Shown here: piece by piece, positions 52,500-64,000 of the stretch
Layout of the letters: each line of letters starts with the position of its first letter
Position numbering within the stretch: position 1 is the first letter of the stretch
Source of the DNA: Opisthorchis felineus
Lineage: Eukaryota; Platyhelminthes; Trematoda; Opisthorchiida; Opisthorchiidae
Direction: 5' to 3'
Assembly: GCA_004794785.1 (NCBI GenBank)
Contig: SJOL01006417.1
Span: 679,150-743,149 of the forward strand
DNA: 64,000 nt
Position numbers and translations under genes: made by a program
The notes under the pieces: model-generated
Database searches by the model: none
What the model saw: the letters and a program-made list of their open reading frames with translations, nothing else
What the model was told of the DNA's origin: nothing

Positions 52500-54890
52500 G
52501 TGTAAATCAGCTGGGTCAATGGCACAACACAAAGTGGCGCCAAGTCTGATTGGACACCAGGATGCAGGAGGATAGACATTAAGAGTATGCGACGTGAAAC
52601 TCGACTACCGCGATAACCTCGGTCGTCGATTATAGGTTTCCGCCACACTGAAGAAGCACATTCAGGTGGTAGATTTGGTGTCAATGCTCAGCGTACGGAT
52701 AATGAGGATCGACTTCTTCCGTTGTATAATGAAAACCGTCTGTTCCTGGCCAGTACGAAATTTCAGCACTAGCGCTCACACCAACTGGAAGCCAGTCATT
52801 GGCCCAGTTGGATTAGGTGACTATCAGTTGCAGGTGGAGAGCTTCAACTAAAGATTGTCACTCCTTCTGGGTTACGCATCCTGACTCCGATCATGCCATT
52901 GTACGAATTCGGTTACCAGTTCACTGTCCCTCAAGATGACACCTGGCGAATATCCGTTCAGGTCCGGTCACCAACCTCGATGATTTCCAGTAGCTCAACA
53001 ATATTGAACTGATCTGATCAGAGAGCTGGAAACGGACAGTCACGTTTATGACGAAGAGCTGTTATACGATGAATGCAAGCGAGTGGGAGAAGCCATGCCC
53101 TCAGCTTTCTGTCCAAACCATCCGACTCGATCAAACCAACACTGGATACCGTCGAGGTCGGAAGACCTTATTGATACTAGACAGGTAGTTGGAGACTACG
53201 GCGACGCACGCAGATCCCTCAACCTCCGGATAATCCAGAACCTGAAGCTTGTTAGTGGATTTCGAAGTCCTAGGAAATGGTAGAGACGTTCATTTTCTCC
53301 TGTTTCAGTTCATTCGCTCAACTGTCCAAAAAAGACAGGTGTCAGTGGAACAGTTTGCGAAAAAGTCGAACGAACATTCATTCGCATAATCATGACCTTG
53401 AGCGATGGGCTGAACACTAAAGAACAGTTCAGGTGGTCCTTTTCAGCATGATCTCTTGAAGTACCCAATGAACCTGAATAGAACGTCGATAGTAGGCCGG
53501 CATCAGCAACAGTGTGAGATATCATTCCGCCAAAGTGGAAAGGCACCCGGCAACTTCCGAAGGCGGTGAAAACCTGGTAAATAGTCTGACGACCAAACTG
53601 GAAGATTTGGAACAAAAACAGAATACCAGTGGAACCGAGCGTTTGGACAGTGATCCCACCCTTCGGGAAGAGTGCATTAACGTCATGCGAAAGCCATAGT
53701 AGCATCAGTCTGGTAGCGTGACATCCAAGGTGCTCGCTGGTATTATTTTGCACAGGTTGCTCAATTACCCTGAGCGACAGATTCCTGAGAATCAAGCTGG
53801 GTTTTGTCCTGGCCAAGGATGTGTAGACCATATTTTGCTTTCAGACAAGTTCCAAAACAGTGCTACTTCGTCATACGTCATTTTTCCTCATCTAAAGACT
53901 GCTTTCTTCCTTGTAGGTTGTCAGAACCTATGGTGTCGCCTAACGATCGAAGGTTTTCCTGGTAACTTTTCTTTATGAGGGTACCATATGCGAACTTTCG
54001 GGGGCGTGTTCGGGTATATGACCAGTTGTCGCTTGAGTTCAAGGCTGCCCAATCCCACTATTTCTCCTTCGGCTTCCTTTCTGACGTGCTGCTTGAAACT
54101 TTTCTGCTTGCTTGCGAGACTTCGGGGATATAAATGCTATCGGAGCGCTTGGTTACAGACACTGAGTAGGCGAACGATATTATTCTCTTTGGTTCAGATC
54201 CTTCAAAGGTGCTAGTCGTTTTAAATGAGTTAGATAATTCTGTCGCAGCGTGTACTATGCGGTTCACACATATAGCGTGTAAAGTGCAGCTTTAAGCTTG
54301 GGTGGGACAAGCCCAAACATCATGCGTGCAGACCAGCCAATCAATATAGTAGATGGAACTGTTTACCTGGGTAGTTGTGTAAGCTCCGGTAGACTGGGAT
54401 TGTTCCTCGAACTGAAAGTGTCAGGACAGCTTTTACCAATCTCCGACACTTATGGCGCCAGCGTGATGTCAGTTTGTCTGTCAAGGGTAGAGTATACATA
54501 CTGCAGCAGTGCATACATACTGCTTTATGGGTCAGAAACGTGGCCTCTACGTATAGGGGACGTAGGAAAACTCAGCGTTTGACATTCAGTGTCTCCGAAG
54601 CATTCTGTTGATGTGATGGGATGCAATGCTGAGGTGCGTTAGATGTTCGAGGAAGAACGAATTCTCACGATAGATAGGCTACTCGCGCTCCCTAGGTTAC
54701 GTCGTTTACGATATACTTCTCATGCCAAAGGACTTTGTACGTCGCAGAGATATTTTTTCTCAGCCAGATGCTGAGTGGAAGCAACTGCAACAGTCTTTGA
54801 CCTGGGAATGAGGGCACTAATCAGCCAGGCTCACAACTGCTGCCTCCCTGGACGGGAACCCTAGAACTCAGTTCATCAGTATTTAATGAC
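52500..54890 (+). pseudogene. RTE-like non-LTR retrotransposon, broken
   Basis: Pieces in LINE order: endonuclease end with CHSFWVTHPDSDHAIVRIRL (about 52856), which keeps the S-D-H catalytic end motif; RT start SKVLAGIILHRL and IPENQAGFCPGQGCVDHIL (53724 on); C-terminal pieces TVYLGSCVSSGR (about 54360), ILLYGSETWPLRIGDVGKLS (54510 on) and EWKQLQQSLTW (about 54776). Several frameshifts and stops lie between them and the RT YADD box is not recognisable. Closest in style to RTE/BovB-clade elements of flatworms. Confidence 0.8.
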
Positions 54891-55929
54891 AGTGGCCGAC
54901 ATGGCTCAGTCGCCAAGTCAGTGACGCTCCTGTCGCCTTCAATGCATAACTGCCCTTTGTCGCAAAATAACTGATCATATCATCGCCTCCAGTGCTTGGC
55001 TATAGTTGCCCCGCTATCCTACTTTCAGATGACCGAATGTTGAGCATCTGGAACCAACGTACCCTTGGTACATTGCTTGTAGCTGATAAACTAAACTGAA
55101 CCCTCCCTACCGTCACTGCCCTGCTCAGAACGCCGCACCAAAGGACCACCAAAAACCGAACTGTTAACGGTCAGGGCTGACGGTGGAATACTGAGTTTGC
55201 AAATGATCTGTGACTCAAAAAAAATATAGCTGGGATTCGGTGACGCTCTACTCGGACTTTCATTTGATTGTGATTAACAGACAGCACTGATTTGAGATAT
55301 TCTTGGAACTGACTAATACTTCAGCCGAAAATAACTGCAAAGTATGTTTATAAGCATTCTGCTTTGTGGCCGGCTTAATCATTGGTGGCTGGGAAATCAG
55401 AGGAATGATAATTGTGGACGCTAAAGTCCTCAGTGCAGTAGAGTTGCATTGGAATTAGCGTTCAGAAGAGTGGATCCAGATGTGTTATTCCTACTAAGAG
55501 AACAAAAAGGACATCAGATATTTGTCCAACAGATAACTCCAACAAAAAACTGGAATTTAGGTGTAGATGCATCAAGCGATGAAAGTGGATGATGCATAGG
55601 GAAAAGTGGCTTTGAACGCAAACTACACCTTCAGGGTGAAACTAATGAAACGGAGTAATTGGGAAAAATAAGTGACTAGAGACGTCCAGGAGATTTTCGC
55701 CCCGGTTGGTAGTTCTGCGGCACCATTGGGTGTACGCTTCACACATGCGAAACGTTAAGAACTGCTGCAAGACTGGTTGAGACCACATCCCAACTTAAAG
55801 CTTGTGTATGAACCAGGTGACGTAAGCGATAGATTCACCGACTAAGCAGTTGTCTTAGTTCCAACTGTTTGAACAGTGATGAAGTAGCCTTTTGAATATG
55901 GAGGGCCGTTGCGGTTTTTGGGAATGGTA

Positions 55930-56100
55930 CGGTTGAGTTGGTATGGCGTCAGCTTATCTGCCTTGGGCAGTGTTTACAACGTAGCAGTACGTTCCACACT
56001 GTGCGGTTCAGAAACCCGACCTATAAGAAGTCAAGGATTTCCTAATACATGAACATTGGTCCCTCCGAATCAATTCTCGCGTCTGGTGCGAACACCGGTT
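55930..56100 (+). mobile_element. RTE-like LINE 3' scrap upstream of METAP1
   Basis: A frame reads LGSVYNVAVRSTLCGSETRP, matching the GRVYNAAVRSVLLYGSETW box of RTE-like elements. It is only about 170 bp long and lies some 290 bp before the METAP1 start codon. Confidence 0.6.
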
Positions 56101-56372
56101 TGGTGATACCGGGGTCCGTTGGATGGTTGTTAAAAGAATGAAGTCATTTGCTGGTAAACCTCATAATTCGCGAGGGCCTTCTCACCTGCTCCAGGTAACA
56201 GGGAGTCGCCTACCTTGCAGGTACCACGTCGAGGTGACAATTCAAGGTATTAACGCGAACCAAAAATTTTTATCCCATTTGCGTGTTTGTGACTATTCAT
56301 TATGTACTGTGGTTATTCTCGATTTTAACTCGACGAGTGTCCCTGTGTTCTTGCAACATTGTGTATTTTTCG

Positions 56373-56387
56373 TTTACAGCCGTCTTA
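56373..56387 (+). promoter_or_regulatory. Splice-acceptor-like site just before the METAP1 ATG
   Basis: A pyrimidine-rich tract (gtatttttcgtttacag, AG at 56378-56379) lies eight bases before ATG 56388. It is either a 5'UTR intron end or a spliced-leader trans-splicing acceptor, as at DNAAF1. Confidence 0.5.
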
Positions 56388-56489
56388 ATGGCGAATATTT
56401 GCGTTACTCCGGCCTGCGGTAGACCGTCCACGCTTAGATGCCCTACGTGTCTAAAGTTGGGCATTACCAATTCATTTTTCTGCTCTCAG
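56388..56489 (+). CDS. METAP1: METAP1 exon 1
   Basis: Thirty-four codons starting MANICVTPACGRPSTLRCPT, with the first six zinc ligands' cysteines up to FFCSQ. The donor gtacgc is in phase 0. The ATG was chosen because it puts the first finger Cys at position 5, close to the start as in the family. Confidence 0.95.
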
Positions 56490-59400
56490 GTACGCTGGTT
56501 CAATGCTGTTTGGCAAGTTGTAGGAATGTTTCAAACAGTTTTGGAAAGTCCACAAAACAATCCACTTGGCTGCCGGTATTATTTTGCCAATTACAGGTTA
56601 GAGTGTGCTTTTTCAGGGGGTACTCCGCCTGCGTCAGCCGTTGATGAAGAATTTGCCGGTCATATTTTCACAGGCTCATTGAGACCAGCGGCAAAAGTAT
56701 GATGTTTTATCCTTCACAGTGTTTACCGTTCTAGACGCCCACTCGCACTCTCCCAGATATGATCGAGCGACCAGACTATGCGGAGTCGGGTAGGCCACTA
56801 CATATCTGTTGACAATTTTAGGTGTTCCTCACTCTGAACGCCAGGCCAAAGGTTCGCACATGATTCAAATTTTGAATGACGATGAAGCTGAGTGCATGCG
56901 TGTTACCTGCAAGGTAAGGTCCGTTACTTCATCTGTACACATTCATTCAAGTTCCAATATACATTTGTATCTTACAGTGTAATCCTGATATAGCTCAGCT
57001 TAACTTTCCCCAATTTTCTGAAAGGGGGTAGTTTCTTTTATGTCTCTCCTTAACTAAGTTGTATCATTTATTTGAGGGTGACCATGTGCCCCGAACTACA
57101 GGAACTAAAACGTTGTCCGAAGCCACTATTTAAAACATGTGACAGAGGCCTTTAACCGCTCGTATGTTCCGTCTAATTTTTCAACCGGGTCAGTACTGTG
57201 GTTTTCGTAGCCATGCTCTGACCGCCGCCAAACACGAAGAAGAGCAATAAAATGTCTGAGACCAAACGAGAGATGACAGTTTAGGAAGTAGAAGTGATTG
57301 AGTCATCACAACAGTGACACTGTTCACGCCATTAGGTATGATCCAACCTTTAGCCTTTAGCTGCTCATCGTGACAGGAAATACACCAGTGTGATTAAGAC
57401 CGTAAGTTACGCCTTTTGTGCTGCTTTGGTACCCGTCCCAGTCTTTATACGTTAAATAAGGCTCGTCTAGGCAAATGGTCCTCGAACATACGTAATACAT
57501 GACCGAGCCAGTGGAATCGATGTCACTGAATTGAACTTTCAATCGAGTGTCCAATAGACCCTTTGAGCTTTACTGGAGGTTGTCCGCGTGACATTCGCAG
57601 TGTCTTTCGTACCATGTTGGTCAATGGCTAGAGGTTATTCCAGATGGGGGGTTGAAACATGGTGCAGTATGTCCCTTAAAGTTCACACTACTCTGGCATT
57701 CTTTGACACCTCTGCCTTGAGCTCATGCTTTTGAGCTGAAGTCTTTCGTTGAGGGCTGTGATGGTCCTCCCTCTAGGCTTGGTCACGCTGATAGTATCTG
57801 AGCCTACATACAACCATGATCTGTACGGATGTCAATAATTTCATGCCGCATTGGCTGTCTCGTAGTGACATCGGCAGAGCTGCCTTACTTGCTGCATGCA
57901 GCTGGGTGGATAAAGGAAGACATGCTACCACTGATACTTCCCGTCTCCCTGCAATCTTTTCTTACCTTCCTTTCTCATTTAGCGATCACTCTTTTGTGGA
58001 TCCTAGCCATAGACACGCCAGTCTCGAACCGAAAGAAATGACTAAAACATGTCATTGCTCACACCTCCCGCCTTGTGTCTGCTTTTTGGACCTTGTTTCC
58101 CTGTTTTCATCGCTTAGTAACTAATTCCAGCGAACGGTTTGCAACGAATAGATTGGTGCATTCATCCAATCTTGAAGTAACACTGTATTTTGATGGTGTG
58201 GAGCGCAAGTGGAAATCATTGGCTAGATTAACCAAATCAGCTAGCCAATTTTATGTTTTGACAGGGTCTGGGACAAGCAGTACAATGTGATCGGCGTACT
58301 CCAACTGACTGAGCTCTCCCCTAGACATAGCCCCACCCCTGAGGTAGTAGACAGTTTAAGTGATTCCTCTTTATTCATTTCACTTGCGAAATCAGTCAAG
58401 CCCTGAGAAAGAGCAATCCCGTCGAATATCGTTTTTAGTATTGAACTCAGGAGAACATTCTGCATAGACCTTTATACGTCTACATGCGTTGGAATGTAGT
58501 GACGAAGTGAAATGAATATATCGGGAATGCCTTTGCTAGTTTAATGGTACCGTAAAACAGAACGGACAGTTAAGTCAAAAGCTCCTTTGGGACCAGGGAA
58601 GACGATGATTGTGGCCGTAAGTACGACGAAGAAGGTTTGGTAAATTCATCCATTACCTGGACAGCAACTTGTTTCATTTCCATGGATTGGCTATTTTCGG
58701 TTACCGTTGAGTCTTCACAGGATGATGCCTTCGAGAATTTTCAAAGCAATAGCATTATGACTGATACCTCTATTGTTTCCAGGTTCTGTTTTAACGTTTT
58801 TTGGAAATCCATCTTTACTCTAGCACTTACGGTTTTTTTCCAGGCCCACTGGATCACACATGTAGTCCCAGGTACAAGTGCTGGTGCGACATCTTTGAAC
58901 ACAGTCAATGAGGGCTATTCTGGGCGAAATGCCTTTTTTTCTTTTCAAGAGCTCTAGTTCTTTACGAACCTGCTCTTTAGAGACGCATGAACTGTTGACT
59001 TTCCATTCCACACAATCCGTTGCTATTAGTAGTGCGACTGGAGCGCATATTCAGATTTTTCCGCCCGAGCATTGTAGACATTGTTAATGGTAAATCGATC
59101 CTTTGTTTTTTCACGATGTCCTCGCGTACCCTAGACTTCTTTGAAGTGCTTTTTCGAATGAGATGGAATAAATACCGGCTACTCCAATGGGGAAGCTTTA
59201 TTCTATTTCCGGAACATTTCTCATCCAACATCCGATGCTTCAGGTCGGTCGCTTTTTGATCGATGTTCGTGCAGCTTCAAACCGTCATCCTGGTGAAGTA
59301 TTTTTGTTTCTTCAGTAAACAAGACAGAGCGCTTGGTATCCATCGACACTCCTGCCGCGATTCGGCCTTAGAATAGACAAACTGAAAGGCTGTTGTCATC

Positions 59401-60925
59401 GTAACCGGAAAGGTTTTCCAAACTTTATTCGTTTTTCATGGTAACTGACTCGAAAGTCTCATCCGCAAGGCAGTAATGGGATCTATGACTTTATTCCTGT
59501 AGATTTTGAGTTAGGGGTCTTGCCCGAAAGGTAGCGGATGTTGCGGTCTTATTTGGGGACCCTACCGATGCCAGTGAGGACCGGCTTGGCCCGAAGACAC
59601 AGGTAGTAAGGCCTAGCTGTCTGACTGCTGATGCTGTTGCGCACAATAGGTGCGTTTTGATCAGCTCTCGACCACAGTAGTCAGGTCCATGGTGGTCATG
59701 GTCAACTGTTGGGAGGTTGGATTCTGCCGACTGTCTAACCCATTCTTCCTCGAAAGAAGATAGCATCGCCGTTTCCATAGTTATGAGCATGCTTTTCACC
59801 TGGCGGAAACTCTTTACTGCCTTACTGCCAGCGTGGTCCATAGGATCACTGAAACACTCAAGCCCGACCACAACGTCAGGGTATCAGCTTTTGCCTATAG
59901 GGCTGCAACAGCCAACTTCTGCGTTTGAACACATCAAGACATATTTTCGAGCATTTTGAGCTGTTGTTATGACAGTCTTACTTTAGGGTTGTGAAAGTTA
60001 GCCCCGCTTCAGATACTTGGCCATCGGTTTCATCATAACATAGCAGACGATATGTTGATGCAGCGGGTCCGCAACAAAACGGTTCGTAAATGGTTCAACT
60101 CACCAGTATAGCAAGTGAAGCTTGTCAGTTTAAGCCGTCTGGAAGTCCACGCGTTTTCACTCACTGTCTACTAAAATGTGGCTTCTTTCGTTTCGGCCCT
60201 TAGTAGCAAAGGATTCGCAGAAGGTAGATTGTGGCAGTGCCTTTAATGATGGGAAGAATTTTTAGGTTTCTATGGGTTTCAAAGGCCTCACATTTACAGG
60301 CTCAATCATCTCCGCGTCTTATTTAAAACACCCGATAGTTATTTTACTCGTTTTGCCACACCATGTTTCTGGTCCACTTTCCGATTTGGGTACACGGGGC
60401 TAGGTTTTTTGTAGACTCTTAAACAATGATGTGGTACCATTCGATGTAGACTTCTGCTGTCCGTACTGTGGAGTTGTCTTCATGGATGTGTCCATGTGAT
60501 TCCCCCCATATATAATGTAGGCAGCTCAAGTAGTAATTGGGAAGTCGCAGGCTTGATTCCTGTTCCCGGATTTTGTATTGCCTCTTGTGTTATATGTACC
60601 CAGGTTTCTTATTTAAGATCTACTCACTTTCTTCCACGTCGCTTGAGACTGCTGGCCTTTGGTCATCTAAGCGACGTTCCCATTTGATCCACTGCGCAAC
60701 CTACGAACGAGTATTATCCATCCACCGCTACCTTTGTGGATAAATACCTAGATTTAATACACGGGTGGCCTACCGGGTTTCATTTAAGGGATTATTTCGA
60801 TTGGGGTTTTTGTAATCTTGCATAACCCAATTAATTTTCAGCTTGCTCGAGAAGTGCTGGAAGAGGGAGTGAATGCTGTTCAAGTCGGTGTGACAACGGA
60901 CGAAATTGATCGGATAGTCCATGAG
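56388..60925 (+). CDS. METAP1: Methionine aminopeptidase 1, 5' part (continues beyond the window)
   Basis: The cytosolic enzyme removes the initiator methionine from nascent chains at the ribosome. Six exons give 155 codons. Residues 1-48 form the family C6H2 zinc finger with Cys 5, 10, 18, 21, 32, 36 and His 44, 48; motifs CPTCLKLGI and FFCSQECFK match the human enzyme. Next come GHIFTGSLRP (as GYRYTGKLRP), MIERPDYA (as YIQRPDYA), and the start of the catalytic fold LAREVLEEG and VGVTTDEIDRIVHE (as PGVTTEEIDHAVH). The metal-binding Asp/His/Glu residues and most of the pita-bread fold would lie beyond position 60925; I found no next exon in the last 3 kb. Four introns of 32-41 nt are followed by one of 3.9 kb. 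No break is seen. Confidence 0.96.
56490..56523 (+). other. 34-nt METAP1 intron 1
   Basis: From gtacgc to agttgtag. Its removal restores the zinc-finger motif CSQECFK. Confidence 0.9.
56524..56575 (+). CDS. METAP1: METAP1 exon 2
   Basis: ECFKQFWKVHKTIHLAA completes the C6H2 finger (Cys 36, His 44, His 48). I place the donor at gtatta (56576), with one base of a split Gly codon. A second possible donor (gttaga, 56597) would leave a 20-nt intron, which seems too small. Confidence 0.9.
56617..56696 (+). CDS. METAP1: METAP1 exon 3
   Basis: Acceptor gctttttcag. The split Gly codon is completed, then GTPPASAVDEEFAGHIFTGS and LRPAAK. The GHIFTGSLRP motif fixes the frame against the family. Donor gtatga, phase 0. 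Confidence 0.93.
56735..56789 (+). CDS. METAP1: METAP1 exon 4
   Basis: Acceptor accgttctag. TPTRTLPDMIERPDYAES aligns with the MPTRPVPSYIQRPDYADH segment. Donor gtaggc after one base of a split Gly codon. The preceding intron is 38 nt. Confidence 0.93.
56822..56913 (+). CDS. METAP1: METAP1 exon 5
   Basis: Acceptor gacaattttag after a 32-nt intron. The peptide VPHSERQAKGSHMIQILNDD then DEAECMRVTCK aligns with the family segment ending MRLVCR. Donor gtaagg, phase 0. Confidence 0.94.
57745..57815 (+). mobile_element. SINE scrap, copy D
   Basis: ctctaggcttggtcacgctg then atagtatctgagcct matches the body of copy B (tgtctaggcttgggcaacct, cagtatctcagcc). The head is lost. Confidence 0.5.
58240..59300 (-). 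pseudogene. RTE-like reverse transcriptase fragment on the minus strand
   Basis: Minus-strand pieces: CVSKEQVRKELELLKRKKG (59005 down), the RT entry segment; and RGELSQLEYADHIVLLVPDP (about 58320-58250), where the catalytic YADD box reads YADH. Frames shift between the pieces, so the copy is inactive. It lies antisense in METAP1 intron 5. Confidence 0.65.
59491..59871 (-). other. 126-codon unrecognised ORF next to the RTE-like fragment
   Basis: An uninterrupted minus-strand frame with VDHDHHGPDYCGRELIKTHL in the middle and VFGPSRSSLASVGSPNKTAT near the end. It sits directly upstream of the minus-strand RT fragment and may be the non-catalytic 5' part of the same element. It is surprisingly open given the decay next door. 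No family recognised. Confidence 0.35.
60842..60925 (+). CDS. METAP1: METAP1 exon 6 (last visible)
   Basis: Acceptor cccaattaattttcag, donor gtgagt, 28 phase-0 codons starting LAREVLEEGVNAVQ and ending DEIDRIVHE, the entry of the aminopeptidase fold. The next family block (with NYYNFPKS in vertebrates) is not found before 64000. Confidence 0.96.
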
Positions 60926-63900
60926 GTGAGTGTGGTTCCATAAAACGAAGGTGGTTTTCCAGACAGCTCCACCACCACTTGGCATGCGCAAACTGTGTTT
61001 GCTCATCAATTACTAAGTATATGACAATATATTTAGTACGAATTTAACGTAACAGCCAAAACATGAAAATAAGAACGTTTTGTCAAAAGGCTCACTATAC
61101 CGTGGGAACATCCGTCGTCCACGCTACGCCATAACTTGCTACCTCTCAGAATTCACTGCGATCCTTCAATAGTGGTTTGGAAGATTCGTATCCACAAGTG
61201 CCTCGGGTGTTAAACGTTCGAGCGCCCTGACACAAAGTTAGCGAAAATGGCCGCGTAATGTATGTCTTTGCAGGCGTTAGAAATCAAGAAAAAGACGACT
61301 GTAATCATGGTCTGCGGCCTTGGCCCGCAATCCCGAAGAAACGAAGTCCAGTTGTATCAGAAACGTTGTAAACTGTCAGTCGCAATGCTAGATGGTCCAC
61401 ATATCGCCACTTAGTGGATGGAGGTGTACTTCTACTAATATACATCTGCCTACAGCAGACTGCTTACCTTTGATAGCCATTAGCGCGTGGTTGTTCTGGT
61501 GGGTGCTACCCATCATTGTTCATTTGCGGTTTACCTCCGCTTAGCTTTGTATACACGAGTGCCGCAGGCAGGTAGGTTATCCGTACGCTGATGACTCTTC
61601 TGCAGGCAAATGGGATAATTTTTTGGCCAAAAACGGACTGCTCTTTTAGAAACATGTCTTATTGCCTTACTATTGGCCCACCTGTCAGATCACCTCTTGG
61701 TAAAATAGCTGCCTTAATCGCTTGGTTTGCACGCTGAAAGTTCCCACTCGGATTACACAAATGTGTTTCGGACTTTACTTGACCACACTCACATTAACTG
61801 ATAGCCTGGTAACGTTTGCTTGAAAAATTTTCTCACATGTCACAGGCTCTAACCCTTCGAACTCGGGGGCTACTATTGAAATTATGCTCTGGTGGTTTCC
61901 GCACTCTTAAGGAAGCTGGATCTGCTATCGCAGCTGTTACCTCTTTGTTTGGTCTGTCCGAACGGTCTGTAGCAAGTAATACATGGCGATCATTCAAGTG
62001 GTTTCTGTTCCGCAACCTGGTCTAATCCAATCACGTAAAAAGAGTGGTTGATACAGACACTACGTGGTTCTGATTGCGTTACCTTCGAAAATAACCGTAC
62101 AATTGAATTTGTTAGATATAACCTAAACGAATCGTTGCAAACCCCAAAAAAGGAACTTGTTAGCATTTTGGCATACCTACCAAACGATTCGTCGATGCTG
62201 GTTGTACTATCTACACGAGCACCATTATTAAGCAACAGCTATTCTATTCGCCGAGTAATATACTAGTGCATAGACGGACGAAAGTTGACAACGGAAATTA
62301 GAGTTAAAGGAGAAACTGGAAGACGATGGAAACCTTTTCTAACGCAAAATTTTTGATATTTGAATGAAATACGCTGCATCACAGTTGTGGTGCATCAGTT
62401 TGTTTGGCTGGTTTCAGAATGGTGGAATAGCTGCCTTGTGAAAGTTCAATTTATTCTCCGTAAATGACTCCTATGAATCCCCTCTTCTGAAAATATGTGA
62501 CTTTTGTACTCTTGTACACTCTTATGATTGTGTAATTGGCCCCGTCCTTCTGATGACACTATTTGGCTCTGACAACCTGGGACTTCTGTGTTCCTTGACT
62601 CCGTCATTCTCATAACATGGATTGGAATAGTGAATAATAATCATCCGCCATTTCGGTGCGTAGCTGCCACGCCACCTGAAGGAAGCATGAGGACTGAGGT
62701 ACTGTCAGGTTTCCCAAGCCTAGACAGGAGCAGTCGAAATGGGGATGTTGGGTTTCAACCACGAACCTTCCGATCAGTAGGCTCGCGCCTCAACCAATGG
62801 ACTATCTCGAGCTCACATTGGAATCGACGTTGTAATGGACTTTCGATATTCGGAAATGAGAACCCTTAATGTCCGTCGGACTAGAACATCGTTCAAGTGT
62901 GAGCATTTCAAATTACCTAAACGTTATAATTAAGGTTTGTCCAACGTGTTCTCGTCTCACATACCACATGCCTGGATCTCGAATACCGGCACGGCCGATG
63001 AGCCTTCATAAGATCGAAAGAATCAGTTGCATCAAGACAGAAAGGGAAATGTCCAAACTTGAGTGTTGTGAATGCACTAAATATGTAACGATTCAAATTT
63101 TGGAGAATTCTGGGATAGGACGGCTCACACCTGACCGTTTTCAATCCGAAACCTATTTACTCAGTTCGCTCCAGTGATGGCGGTACTGTTCCAACTCGTA
63201 TAAACATGATCCTTGCTCGTAAGCTTTTACATCTAGTGACCCCCTTATCAGATGTACCTTCAGGGAAGTACACTCGGTATTCGACAAATATCTTCATTGG
63301 GAAACCTCCGTACAAGCCAAAACTGAGCGAGGAACACTGCTCCTTGTGGGTTAATCACCCATCAGTGGTGTTGTTTTTTCCGACCTACATTTTTTGATCG
63401 ACCGACGATCATGACTTCATAACCTTTGCTATCATCGTTCCATCACCGTATCACCTCATTCCATGGAATACAGAAAAAGAGGTCGACTGTACGAAGACTT
63501 ATGATCTTTTGAGCTAGCCCATTTTTCTTGCTTTGTGAGATATTAGGAAATAAGGTTTTCCAAGGAGATACGTATTGCCGCTCGATTTGATATCAATTTT
63601 TCATGAGTGCTTGATCAGGTCGCTGGCCTTAGTATGGATGCAACTTCGAACGATCCATGTTAGATATCCACTCTTCAGATGTATAATGTGATCGCTGGTG
63701 GCCCATGTGGAAGGAGCTCACTCACCCGTGGAGAGTGTGAAACAGGAAACAACATCAGGAAGAACACAGAACCCATAGGCCTAGACCATTTCCACAAGTG
63801 ACGAATAAAGCCCCAATCTGGAAAGTATGTTTTCTCTCCTTAAGGGGAAGACCAACCGGCTTGAATGAATAGACGTATCTTTGAGTCCTGATGTAAACGA

Positions 63901-64000
63901 TGGAGAAACGCACCTGGAACGAAGAAAAAAGTTAAAAGTAAATTTCTTCTGCTGGATTACCACAGTGTACCTGACGATTTGCTCATACGAAGCTGACGTT
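60926..64000. other. METAP1 intron 6, incomplete
   Basis: At least 3 kb, running off the window. It contains SINE copy C. The open frames at 61816-62025, 62869-63177 and 63206-63397 show no METAP1 or other motif. Confidence 0.6.
62630..62825 (-). mobile_element. tRNA-headed SINE, copy C (minus strand)
   Basis: The reverse complement of tttcccaagcctagacagga, ccacctgaaggaagcatgag and aaccacgaaccttccgatca matches the body and head of copy B. Box B is altered by a few substitutions. Confidence 0.75.

Larger units (their letters stand above)
56914..60841 (+). other. METAP1 intron 5
   Basis: A 3.9-kb intron, 100 times the size of the four before it. It contains a SINE scrap (57745-57815) and a minus-strand RTE-like LINE fragment (58240-59880). 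Confidence 0.85.

Noticed and set aside
56597..56616. 20-nt METAP1 intron
   Set aside because: Below any credible spliceosomal size; using the upstream donor at 56576 gives a 41-nt intron with identical phase and a simpler protein.
60496..60750. Possible second SINE type or tRNA (gcagctcaagtagtaa with caggcttgattcctg)
   Set aside because: The A and B box resemblance is partial, the spacing is short, no acceptor stem can be paired, and the downstream sequence does not match the SINE body.

Overview
This is nuclear DNA of a flatworm, most likely a digenean fluke. The signs are AT-leaning sequence with no bacterial operons, GT-AG spliced genes mixing 32-41 nt introns with introns of several kb, and gaps full of decayed platyhelminth-style retroelements (CR1/Jockey-like and RTE-like LINEs, a Penelope-like element, tRNA-headed SINEs, hammerhead-type ribozyme motifs). 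The phylum-level call is an inference from architecture; species cannot be told. Two protein genes can be reconstructed exon by exon. Gene 1 (5681-34215, plus) is DNAAF1/LRRC50, a leucine-rich-repeat factor for cytoplasmic pre-assembly of axonemal dynein arms. It has about 17 exons whose phases chain correctly except at one unresolved point near 22.3-22.6 kb. Gene 2 (56388 to past 60925, plus) is the 5' part of METAP1, methionine aminopeptidase 1. It shows the complete C6H2 zinc finger, the linker and the first stretch of the catalytic domain; all metal-binding catalytic residues lie beyond the right edge. Layout: 1-0.9 kb, a possible two-exon minus-strand gene; 0.9-5.6 kb, no recognised gene, with one perfect 20-bp-arm hairpin; 5.7-34.2 kb, DNAAF1, whose introns carry a MITE-like inverted repeat, a LINE tail, a foldback repeat with a hammerhead relic, a SINE, a Tc1-like transposase relic and a Penelope-like 3' end with a well-formed hammerhead fold; 34.2-40.6 kb, mostly unrecognised; 40.6-50.5 kb, two broken CR1/Jockey-like LINEs of one family in opposite orientation; 50.5-56.2 kb, a SINE and RTE-like LINE remains; 56.4-60.9 kb, METAP1, with a minus-strand RTE-like fragment in its fifth intron; 61-64 kb, one more SINE and no further recognised exon. 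The two host genes are unrelated in function (cilia assembly; N-terminal methionine removal) and there is no sign that they act together. I found no convincing new multi-gene system. The observations most worth following are the self-cleaving ribozyme folds, the splice acceptors placed directly before start codons, the very small introns, and two unrecognised minus-strand ORFs.
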